Shown: positions 8,968 through 16,581 of the stretch, piece by piece
How the letters are laid out: every line of letters starts with the position of its first letter
Numbering within the stretch: the stretch's first letter is position 1
Assembly: GCF_000721235.1 (NCBI RefSeq)
Contig: NZ_JOFH01000026.1
Coordinates: 33,206 to 97,205, forward strand
Direction: 5' to 3'
DNA from: Streptomyces olivaceus
GTDB lineage: Bacteria; Actinomycetota; Actinomycetes; Streptomycetales; Streptomycetaceae
Length of the DNA: 64,000 nt
The notes under the pieces: model-generated
Told to the model about the DNA's origin: nothing
Databases searched by the model: none
Seen by the model: the letters and a program-made list of their open reading frames with translations, nothing else
Program-made: the position numbers and the translations under genes

Positions 8968-9729
8968 CTAGTCGAGCGGTCCGCCGGCCACGTACAGCAC
9001 CTGGCCGGAGACGAAGCCGGCGGCCTCGCCGGTGAAGAAGGCGATGGCGTTGGCGATGTCGTCGGGCTCACCGACCCGGGCGACCGGGATCTGGGTGGCG
9101 GCGGCGGCCTTGAAGTCCTCGAAGCCCATGCCGACGCGCTCGGCGGTGGCGGCGGTCATGTCGGTGGCGATGAAGCCCGGGGCGACGGAGTTGGCGGTCA
9201 CGCCGAACTTGCCCAGCTCCTTGGCGAGGGTCTTGGTGAAGCCCTGGAGGCCGGCCTTGGCGGCGGAGTAGTTGACCTGGCCGCGGTTGCCGAGCGCGGA
9301 GGACGAGGAGAGGTTGACGATACGGCCGAACCCGGCGTCCACCATGTGCTTCTGGCAGGCCTTCGACATCAGGAAGGCACCGCGCAGATGCACGTTCATG
9401 ACGGTGTCCCAGTCCGAGGCGCTCATCTTGAACAGCAGGTTGTCGCGCAGCACGCCCGCGTTGTTCACGAGGACCGTCGGGGCGCCCAGTTCCTCGGCGA
9501 TCCGCGCGACGGCCGCCTCGACCTGCGCCTCGTCCGAGACGTCGCAGCCGACCGCGAGCGCCCGGCCGCCGGCCGCGGTGATCTTCTCCACGGTGTCCTT
9601 GCAGGCGGCCTCGTCGAGGTCGACGACGGCGACGGCGCGGCCCTCGGCGGCCAGTCGTACGGCGGTGGCGGCACCGATGCCGCGCGCGGCTCCGGTGACG
9701 ACGGCGACCCGCTGCTCAGTGGTGGACAT
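8968..9729 (-). CDS. fabG: 3-oxoacyl-[ACP] reductase-like SDR
   Basis: A 253-residue SDR, first gene of the two-gene operon. It has cofactor motif TGAARGIG, NNAGV, a catalytic Ser in NLSSSSA, YSAAK and a C-terminal VSGQVLYVAGG. This is close to the FabG pattern, including the 3-hydroxyacyl-CoA dehydrogenase relatives. GAGGAG precedes the ATG at 9729 by eight bases. It is likely a soluble tetrameric enzyme. It is not beside fatty-acid synthase genes, so it is probably not the main housekeeping FabG. Confidence 0.85.
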   Translation of the reverse strand: MSTTEQRVAVVTGAARGIGAATAVRLAAEGRAVAVVDLDEAACKDTVEKITAAGGRALAVGCDVSDEAQVEAAVARIAEELGAPTVLVNNAGVLRDNLLFKMSASDWDTVMNVHLRGAFLMSKACQKHMVDAGFGRIVNLSSSSALGNRGQVNYSAAKAGLQGFTKTLAKELGKFGVTANSVAPGFIATDMTAATAERVGMGFEDFKAAAATQIPVARVGEPDDIANAIAFFTGEAAGFVSGQVLYVAGGPLD

Positions 9730-9993
9730 CGATGCTTCTCCTCGTCCTGGTGATGCGGCCCGTGCGGAGCGTGCGCCCTTGGGTGAGCGACCGCTTAGTA
9801 CCTTCCGCAGACGTGACGCTAGAAGCCCTGGCACCCGGTGTCAACGGGACGCCCGGCCGGTGTGATCCATTACCCGGCCGACGGGAGCGGCCCCCTGCGC
9901 CGCTCGCCCGATCGGCCCAGCGCTGCGGGCCGCCGGGCCACCGGGACCCTAGCGTCGAGACGCGACCCATTCGTGACCGGAAAGGAGGCGTCC

Positions 9994-10773
9994 ATGCGCC
10001 GTCACACCGGTGCCGCAGGCATAGCCGTCGCGATCGCCGCGCTCGTGCCGCTGACCGACACCGCACACGCCGAGGGCCTGGAGGCCCGGAGCCCCGTCCA
10101 CCAGGAGGCGGCCCCACCCGCCCTCGACGCCGATCCGGGCGGCCCGGAGCCCCTGTCCCCGGACGCCCTGCCCCAGGACTCCGCCGACGGGGGTCTGCTC
10201 GACGCGGGCGGAGCGGACCAGGGCGGGTACGCCGACGATCCGCCCGGCCCGGAAGGAGCCGGCCAGGACTGGTTCGGCCAGGAGGGGGTCGAGCAGGACG
10301 GGTTCGACGCGGGGCGCGTCGACGAAGGCCGCCCCGACGGGGGCCGGCTCGACGGGAGCGACCCCGGCGGGAGCCACCTCGGCGGAAACGGCATCGCCGG
10401 GAACGGCCTCGGCCAGGCCCGGCCGGACGGGGGCCGGCCCGAGCAGGGCGGGAACGGCGGGTCCCGGGAGGCGTACGAGGGCGCCCAGGCCGCGGCGCCG
10501 CAGCACTGGGCCTCGGACCCGACGATCTCCGCGACCTCCAAGCCGCGCCCCACCCCCACCGCACCGGCCCCCGCGGCCACCACGCCCGCCCCCGCCACCT
10601 CGGCGCCGGTGGCCTCTCCCACCGCCGCGCCGACCCTCGGTACCCAGGGCGGACTCGGCGGCGCCTCGTCCAACGGCCCGAGCGGCCAGGACATCGCGAT
10701 CGGGCTGGGCTGCGTGGCGAGCGCCGCGCTGGCCGCGGGGTACGCGCTGCTGCGGCGGCGCCGCAACGCCTGA
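9994..10773 (+). CDS. secreted, low-complexity Gly/Asp/Pro-rich protein with C-terminal membrane anchor
   Basis: A 259-residue protein. The signal peptide ends near AHA at residue 26. The long middle is composed of imperfect Gly-Asp-Arg-Gln repeats such as PDGGRLDG and NGIAGNGLG, then an Ala/Pro/Thr-rich stretch. The C-terminus is a single hydrophobic segment followed by LLRRRRNA, a stop-transfer anchor, so the bulk is exposed outside the cell. AAGGAGG lies seven bases before the ATG. No LPxTG sortase signal is visible. The family is unknown; a wall-spanning stalk is plausible. Confidence 0.7.
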   Translation: MRRHTGAAGIAVAIAALVPLTDTAHAEGLEARSPVHQEAAPPALDADPGGPEPLSPDALPQDSADGGLLDAGGADQGGYADDPPGPEGAGQDWFGQEGVEQDGFDAGRVDEGRPDGGRLDGSDPGGSHLGGNGIAGNGLGQARPDGGRPEQGGNGGSREAYEGAQAAAPQHWASDPTISATSKPRPTPTAPAPAATTPAPATSAPVASPTAAPTLGTQGGLGGASSNGPSGQDIAIGLGCVASAALAAGYALLRRRRNA

Positions 10774-11007
10774 CGCCGCGCCCGGACGAACGGCGCCACC
10801 GGGGACCCGCCGCGAACGGGTCCCGTCCGGGTGGACCACGGCGCGAACGCCACCCCGAACGCCACCGCGAACGTGCGCAGGCGGCGCGAACACGGTGCGT
10901 ACGCGCCGCGTACGCCGGAGCAGGCAGCGGAGCAGACGGCGGTGCGAGGCCCGCCCCGCGCGGACCCGCCCGCCCGTATCCCCGCGCGCCTACCGCACCG
11001 GCACGGC

Positions 11008-11391
11008 CTACCGCACCAGCAGGTCGAGGAGCCGTTCCGTCTCGGCCGCCGGGTCGGCGGTGAGACCGGTGTGGACGGGGCCCGGCTGGACCACGGTGGA
11101 GCGGGGCGCGACCAGCCAGCGGAACCGGCGGCCGGGATCGTCCCCGGCCGCCTGGCCGGCCGCGTCCCCGCCGGCGCACACGCCCTCCACGGCCCGCAGC
11201 GCCGCCCGTACTCCGGGCAGGTCCGCATGCGGATCGAGGGCCAGCAGCCGGGTCTCGTCGAGGTGGGTGAGCGCCCCGACGTAGGACTTGGCGCGGCAGT
11301 ACACGAGGACCCCCGCGTTGACGCGCTCACCGCGCTCGACGCGGGGCACGACGCGCAGCAGCGCGTACTCGAAGACGTGGCGGTCGCTCAC
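11008..11391 (-). CDS. DUF3037-domain protein, partner of HipA-like kinase
   Basis: A 127-residue protein starting at a GTG that overlaps the kinase stop codon (GTGA), so translation is coupled. The N-terminal pattern FEYALLRVVPRVERGERVNAGV matches my memory of DUF3037. No HTH is visible, so it is not a HipB-type antitoxin. DUF3037 genes frequently lie next to HipA-like kinases; the molecular role is not established. It could be a regulator, substrate or accessory subunit of the kinase. Confidence 0.75.
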   Translation of the reverse strand: MSDRHVFEYALLRVVPRVERGERVNAGVLVYCRAKSYVGALTHLDETRLLALDPHADLPGVRAALRAVEGVCAGGDAAGQAAGDDPGRRFRWLVAPRSTVVQPGPVHTGLTADPAAETERLLDLLVR

Positions 11392-12155
11392 CGGTCCCCC
11401 TCCGTGCCCTGTCCGACCCGTTCGTGGATCGTGGCGGCCCGGGCGAGCAGTGGCCGGGCGTAGGCCCGCCGAAGGTCGTCCGGCGTCGCGAACCCGGGCT
11501 CGTCGCGCAGCCAGACCTCGGGGATCTCGGCGGTGACCTCGGCGAGGAGGTCCTCGGTGACCAGGGGGGCGAGCGCAGCGGCGGCCGCGCGGACGTCCGG
11601 TGCGAAACGGGCGAGGACGTGGTCGGCGGCGTCGTAGGGGCGGGCGGCGGAGGTCTCGGCGCCGGGCCAGTTGTGGTGCCAGATCATGGTGGCGCCGTGG
11701 TCGATGAGCCACGTCTCGCCGCGCCACCGCAACAGGTTGGGGTTGCGCCAGGACCGGTCGACGTTGTTCACCAGCGCGTCGAACCACACGATCCGCCCGG
11801 CCTCCTCGGGGCTCACCTCGAAGGCCAGCGGGTCGAAGCCGAGGGCGCCGGAGAGGAAGCCCATGCCGAGGTTGGTGCCGCCGCTGGACTTGAGCAGGTC
11901 CTGCACCTGGGGGTCGGGTTCGCCGAGCCCGATGACCGGATCGAGGCCGACCGTCACCAGGCGCGGCACCCTGAAGCCCAGCCGCCGCGCGAGTTCGCCG
12001 CAGACCACCTCGGCGACGAGCGTCTTGCGGCCCTGCCCCGCGCCGGTGAACTTCAGGACATACGTCCCGAGGTCGTCGGCCTCGACCAGCCCCGGGAGCG
12101 AGCCGCCCTCGCGCAAGGGCGTGATGTAGCGGGTAGCGGTCACCTCGTGGAGCAT
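11388..12155 (-). CDS. HipA-like kinase
   Basis: A 255-residue protein, shorter than E. coli HipA (440). A candidate ATP-binding Lys is K35 in YVLKF, with an acidic partner in LVAEVVCGEL. The catalytic loop is NNVDRSWRN (D133, N138) and the metal-binding Asp is D152 in LIDHG. The N-subdomain-1 of classical HipA is absent. It is the first gene of a two-gene operon with DUF3037. It may phosphorylate a protein or lipid head group; HipA proper modifies glutamyl-tRNA synthetase, but that cannot be carried over. Confidence 0.75.
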   Translation of the reverse strand: MLHEVTATRYITPLREGGSLPGLVEADDLGTYVLKFTGAGQGRKTLVAEVVCGELARRLGFRVPRLVTVGLDPVIGLGEPDPQVQDLLKSSGGTNLGMGFLSGALGFDPLAFEVSPEEAGRIVWFDALVNNVDRSWRNPNLLRWRGETWLIDHGATMIWHHNWPGAETSAARPYDAADHVLARFAPDVRAAAAALAPLVTEDLLAEVTAEIPEVWLRDEPGFATPDDLRRAYARPLLARAATIHERVGQGTEGDR

Positions 12156-12313
12156 GTCCCCAGGTCATCCATCTCTTCGGCCTCGCAGTCGACGATCGGC
12201 CGGAGGAGAGGCGGAAGGGTGGAGTCCACCCCTTGCCTGTTCCCCGCCTCCGGTACGAAGGGAGCATAGTAACCGCGGGTGATCGGCGGCGGGGAGCGTC
12301 CGGGCCCTCCGCC

Positions 12314-13189
12314 TCACCCGGCGCGCTCCGTCGCGAGGGCGTGCAGTTCCTCGACGCGCTTCCGGGTGACGTCGTCGGCCGGGACGTAGGTGACCATGCG
12401 CGGCCCCGACTGCGGTCCGAGCCAGAGGTCGGTGTGGTGCAGGACGAGCCGGCCGACGTACCGGTTGTGGTACTCCTTCCGCTTGGTGCGGTGGGCGACG
12501 ACCTCGTGCCGGTCCCACTGGGCGCGGAACTCGGGAGACTGGTCGCACAGCCGCTTCAGCAGCACCTTCCAGGCCGGTTCCGCGAGGTGGCCGGCCATGG
12601 CGGCGCGGAACCGGGCGGCCATCAGCCGCTGCGTGTCCTGGAGGTCCACGATCGACGACTGCCACTCGGGATGGGTGTAGGAGAGGATGATGCAGTTGCG
12701 GTCCTCGGGCGGCAGCGCGTCGAGGTCGCAGAGGAGCAGGCCGTAGGTGCGGTTGTGGGCCAGGATGTCGTACCGGCCGTTCTGCAGGCAGGCCGGGAAC
12801 GGCTCGACCTGTTCCAGCAGGGCGCGCAGGTCCGGGGTGACGACCGGGCAGACGGTCGCCGGACTGGGGTCGGCGGCGTCGGCGAGCCGGAAGAGGTGGC
12901 CGCGCTCGCTGGGGTCGAGCAGCAGGGCGCGCGCGATGGCGTCGAGGACCTGCACGGAGACCTGGATGTCGCGGGCCTGCTCCAGCCAGGTGTACCAGGT
13001 GACGCCGACGGCGGAGAGCTGGGCGACCTCCTCGCGCCGCAGGCCCGGCGTGCGGCGCCGCAGGCCCCGTGCCAACCCGACCTGCTCGGGGCTGATCCGC
13101 TCCCGGCGGCTGCGCAGGAAGGCGGCGAGCTCGTGCCGCCGCACCGTGCTGCTGCTCGGGCCGGTCGTGGCGTCGGCCGTACTCGTCAT
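12314..13189 (-). CDS. XRE-family transcriptional regulator with MmyB-like ligand domain
   Basis: A 291-residue regulator. Residues about 25-85 are the helix-turn-helix, with the family signature GLRREEVAQLSAVGVTWYTWLEQARDIQ in which WYTWLEQ is diagnostic. Residues about 100-290 form the MmyB-like C-terminal domain, which in structurally characterised members binds a fatty acid. It is divergent from the MFS exporter and probably controls it; an inverted repeat lies between them. These regulators often sit next to a single target gene encoding an oxidoreductase or transporter. Confidence 0.88.
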   Translation of the reverse strand: MTSTADATTGPSSSTVRRHELAAFLRSRRERISPEQVGLARGLRRRTPGLRREEVAQLSAVGVTWYTWLEQARDIQVSVQVLDAIARALLLDPSERGHLFRLADAADPSPATVCPVVTPDLRALLEQVEPFPACLQNGRYDILAHNRTYGLLLCDLDALPPEDRNCIILSYTHPEWQSSIVDLQDTQRLMAARFRAAMAGHLAEPAWKVLLKRLCDQSPEFRAQWDRHEVVAHRTKRKEYHNRYVGRLVLHHTDLWLGPQSGPRMVTYVPADDVTRKRVEELHALATERAG

Positions 13190-13236
13190 GGGTACCAGTC
13201 TGCCGCGCCCCCGAGCCTGTTGCCAGGTGTTCCCAC

Positions 13237-13260
13237 TACCAGGACAAAGACACTCTGGTA
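13237..13260. promoter_or_regulatory. inverted-repeat operator candidate between XRE regulator and MFS gene
   Basis: TACCAG-N12-CTGGTA, a perfect 6-bp inverted repeat in the divergent promoter region. Another TACCAG copy occurs at 13193-13198 next to the regulator's start. The symmetry and the repeat near both genes fit autoregulation and control of the exporter. Confidence 0.45.
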
Positions 13261-13291
13261 CCACCCTGGGCGGCGCGTCAGCCTCGGTGGC

Positions 13292-14719
13292 GTGACCGAA
13301 ACCCTGATGTCCCGTACCGCCCGGCCGGTCCCGGCGCCCCCGGCGCTGACCGGCCCGGCCCTGTTCACCGTGCTGCTGGGCGCGGCACTCCCCCTCATCG
13401 ACTTCTTCATCGTCAATGTCGCGCTGCCCGGCATCGCCGCCGGTCTCTCGGCGAGCGAGGCCATGCTGGAGCTGGTCGTCGCCGGTTACGGCGTGTCGTA
13501 CGCCGTGCTGCTGGTCCTCGGCGGGCGGCTCGGCGACCTGTTCGGCCGGCGGCGGCTCTTCCTCGCCGGTATGGCCGCCTTCGGACTGACCTCGCTGGCG
13601 TGCGGGCTGGCGCCGGACGCGTGGTCACTGGTGGCGGGGCGGGTGGCGCAGGGCGCGTCGGCCGCGGCGATGCTGCCGCAGGTGCTGGCCACGATCCAGG
13701 CGACGACGTCCGGTCCGGGCCGCGCCAGGGCGATGAGCCTGTACGGGGCGACGGCGGGTCTGGCGATGGTGGCCGGGCAGATCCTGGGCGGTGTGCTGAT
13801 CGCCGCCGACCTCGCGGGCACCGGGTGGCGTGCGGTGTTCCTCGTCAATGTGCCGGTGGTACTGGCCGGTCTGGTGCTGGCCGCCCGCGCGCTGCCGGAG
13901 ACCCGCTCCCCGCGCCCGGAACCGGTGGACGTCCCCGGCACCGTACTGCTTGCGGTGTCCCTGATCACGCTGCTGGTCCCGCTCACGGAGGGCCGGGCGG
14001 CGGGCTGGCCGCTGTGGACGTGGGTGTCGCTGGCGGTGTCCCCGGTCGCGGCGGCGGGGTTCTGGGCAGTGGAGCGGCGCGCGGACCGCCGGGGGCGGAC
14101 ACCGCTGGTCCCGCCGAGCCTCTTCGCGCTCGTGTCGCTGCGGCGTGGGCTGCTCCTGCTCGTGCCGTTCTCCATCAACTTCAGCGGTTTCATGTTCGTC
14201 GTCGCGGTCGCGCTCCAGCAGGGCGCCCTGCTCTCTCCGGTGGCCGCCGGCCTGACGCTGGCGCCGATGGCGGTGACGTACTTCGCGGCGTCGATGGTGG
14301 GCCCGCGGCTGATCGTCCGGTACGGCAGCCGGGTGGTACCGGCCGGCGCGGTTCTCCAGGCCGCCGGTGTCGCGCTGATGGCGCTGGCCGTCTGGCGCTC
14401 CTGGCCGCACCTCGGGTTCCTGGTACTGCTGCCGGGCGCGGCCGTGGCCGGCTTCGGCCAGGGTCTGCAACTGCCCGTGCTCTTCCGCATGGTCCTGTCG
14501 GAGGTGGAGCCGGCCCGGGCGGGCGTCGGCAGCGGCGTCATGGTCACCGTCCAGCAGTCGGCCCTGGCCCTGGGCGTGGCCACCCTCGGCACCCTGTTCC
14601 TGTCCCTGGCCCCCGGCACGGGCATGCGCGACGCCCTGCTGACGACGCTGCTGGCACAGTTGGCACTGATCACCGCGACGGCCCTGCTGAGCCTGCGCCT
14701 GCCCCGCACGTTCGACTGA
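13292..14719 (+). CDS. MFS drug-efflux transporter (DHA2-type)
   Basis: A 475-residue inner-membrane transporter with 12-14 hydrophobic segments. Motif A is GRLGDLFGRRR, and motif C-like glycine-rich residues occur around GATAGLAMVAGQILGGVL. The first segment carries PLIDFFIVNVALP, the usual D1 motif of DHA2 drug exporters. GTG at 13292 or ATG at 13306 could start it. It is divergent from the XRE regulator. It could export a toxic compound or the product of the nearby NRPS cluster, although the monooxygenase gene on the other strand separates them. Confidence 0.85.
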   Translation: MTETLMSRTARPVPAPPALTGPALFTVLLGAALPLIDFFIVNVALPGIAAGLSASEAMLELVVAGYGVSYAVLLVLGGRLGDLFGRRRLFLAGMAAFGLTSLACGLAPDAWSLVAGRVAQGASAAAMLPQVLATIQATTSGPGRARAMSLYGATAGLAMVAGQILGGVLIAADLAGTGWRAVFLVNVPVVLAGLVLAARALPETRSPRPEPVDVPGTVLLAVSLITLLVPLTEGRAAGWPLWTWVSLAVSPVAAAGFWAVERRADRRGRTPLVPPSLFALVSLRRGLLLLVPFSINFSGFMFVVAVALQQGALLSPVAAGLTLAPMAVTYFAASMVGPRLIVRYGSRVVPAGAVLQAAGVALMALAVWRSWPHLGFLVLLPGAAVAGFGQGLQLPVLFRMVLSEVEPARAGVGSGVMVTVQQSALALGVATLGTLFLSLAPGTGMRDALLTTLLAQLALITATALLSLRLPRTFD

Positions 14720-14830
14720 CCGGGCGAGGGTTCGACGCTCCGAGACCCCGGCCCGGCCCGTGACCGAGTCCGTCCGTGACCGGGTGGGGCATCGACCGCC
14801 GGGTCCGCGCCGGGATCGACGACCGAGGTG

Positions 14831-15952
14831 TCAGAAGCGATCGAACAGCGTGACCACGCTCTTCGGTGCGTCCCGGCCGAAGAACACGTTCAGGTTCTGT
14901 GCCGAGCGGCGGGCGGAGTCGCTGCTCCGCGGGAACAGCCGCTCCTCGTAGGCGGCGAGCGCGACCTCGGCGTCGGGGTGCTCCACCAGCTTGCCCGCCA
15001 GGTCCGCACCGTCGAACATGGCGAGGTTCGCGCCCTCGCCGGCGAAGGGGGACATCAGATGCGCGGCGTCGCCGACGAGCGTCACGCCGGGCGACCTGTC
15101 CCAGCTGACGCCGACCGGCAGCGCGTAGACGGGCCGGAGCCGTGGTTCGGCGTCGCTCTCCGTCACGAAGGCGGTGAGCAGCGGCGACCAGCCTTCGAAT
15201 GCGCCGGCGAGTTGGCGGAGGCCCGCGGACGGGTCGCCGAAGTCGATCGACCGCATCCACTCCTCGGGCCCGTTCAGCGCCACGTACCCGCGTACGCTCC
15301 CGTCGGCGCAGCGGTGGGCGATGACGCCCTTGCCCGGCGCGACCGCCATCAGGGTGCCGCTGCCGATCGCGGCGACGCTCGCCCGAGAGTTCCGGGCACC
15401 TGCGGTGAGGGCGATCTCGATGAAGCAGGTGCCGCTGTAGAGCGGCTTGGCGGGCGTGAGCAGTGAACGCACCTTCGACCAGGCGCCGTCCGCGCCGATG
15501 GCGATGTCGGCGCGCGCGGCGGAACCGTCCACGAAGGTGAGGTCGTGGCCGCCTTCCGGACGGGGCCGGATCGAAGCGAGTCTGTGCCCCCACCTGATCG
15601 TCCCGGGCGCCAGCGAGTCGATGAGCAGGCGCCGCAGTTCGCCGCGATCCACCTCTGGGCGGGCCGAGCCGGGGTCCGCAGGCCGGTCGAGCAGGACCGT
15701 GCCGTGGCGGTCGACCACGCGCTTGGCGTCTTCGCCCGGGCGGACGAGCTCGAGGAACTCGTCGTGGAGACCGGCTGCGCGCACCGCGACCTGTCCGGTC
15801 CCCTCGTGGATGTCGAGCAGGCCGCCCTGCGTACGGGTCGTCGCCGACGCCTCGGCCTCGTAGATCGTCACGGGGACACCGTGAACCTGCAGCACCCGGG
15901 CGAGCGTCAGTCCGCCCAGTCCGGCTCCGACGACGGCTGTGGTCTTCTGCAT
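14831..15952 (-). CDS. FAD-dependent monooxygenase, TetX-like
   Basis: A 373-residue flavoprotein monooxygenase of the p-hydroxybenzoate-hydroxylase fold. It has the N-terminal dinucleotide motif VVGAGLGGLTLA and the second FAD motif VGDAAHLMSPFAGEGANLAM, which matches the tetracycline-destructase/TetX subgroup. Length also fits TetX. It may inactivate a polyketide antibiotic or tailor a secondary metabolite. It is convergent with the MFS gene and divergent from the NRPS cluster, sharing a 629-bp intergenic region. Membership in the cluster is not proven. Confidence 0.85.
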   Translation of the reverse strand: MQKTTAVVGAGLGGLTLARVLQVHGVPVTIYEAEASATTRTQGGLLDIHEGTGQVAVRAAGLHDEFLELVRPGEDAKRVVDRHGTVLLDRPADPGSARPEVDRGELRRLLIDSLAPGTIRWGHRLASIRPRPEGGHDLTFVDGSAARADIAIGADGAWSKVRSLLTPAKPLYSGTCFIEIALTAGARNSRASVAAIGSGTLMAVAPGKGVIAHRCADGSVRGYVALNGPEEWMRSIDFGDPSAGLRQLAGAFEGWSPLLTAFVTESDAEPRLRPVYALPVGVSWDRSPGVTLVGDAAHLMSPFAGEGANLAMFDGADLAGKLVEHPDAEVALAAYEERLFPRSSDSARRSAQNLNVFFGRDAPKSVVTLFDRF

Positions 15953-16581
15953 GCGGCGCTCCTCGTGGGCGCCGGCGCGGGGCCGGCGACGGTGTTCGCC
16001 GGGAAGCGGACGAGAGGTCCGGTCCCGGCCGGGAGACGCTCAACGAGCAGAACCAACTGCGTCGATGTACGGGCGATGTCCGGCGGTGAACCCGCGGAAC
16101 CTCGCTTTTCGCGACGCTGCGACTATAACTCGGGACCCGCTTCGCGCAGCCAGGGCCTTCATCGCGACGCACCGCATCCGCGGGCCGGGCCACCACCTCG
16201 GCCACGTGACGAACCTGCGGGAGCCGATCGCGTGGGCGCCCGACGCGTGCGGCGGCCCCGACCCCGTCACCACCGCCCGGAAGGACCGGGACACCGAGCG
16301 CCCGCCAGCCTGGCCGACCCGACTCGGCCGCCTGCCGCACCGCGGGACGGAGTGCGCGCCGTAACCGGGTGTTAACGGAGTCCGTGCCCCGGCTCGGTGG
16401 TGAATTGGCGCCAGTTGTCGCCTTCGCGAACCGGCGGGCGGTGAATACCCGCCGGTCGCCGTTGACATGGTCATCTGCTCCGCCGAATGATTGGCTCCGC
16501 TTGCCTCACCCACGGGCAGGCGTCGCGGAGTACGCACGGTCACACCCTTGGCAACCGTTCCAGCACGGGAGAAGGCCACAC
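15953..16581. other. 629-bp divergent intergenic region upstream of the NRPS cluster
   Basis: No convincing gene: open frames here lack codon bias, start signals and recognisable motifs. It holds the promoters for the minus-strand monooxygenase and the plus-strand NRPS operon. The part from about 16360 to 16500 is less GC-rich than its surroundings and carries the promoter candidate listed separately. No regulator gene lies in it. Confidence 0.6.
16462..16491 (+). promoter_or_regulatory. candidate vegetative promoter for the NRPS operon
   Basis: A consensus -35 hexamer TTGACA at 16462-16467 is followed after 18 bp by AATGAT as a weak -10. It is 91 bases before the TTG start of the first NRPS gene, so a leader of about 85 bases would result. 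The -10 is poor, so confidence is limited. Confidence 0.35.
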
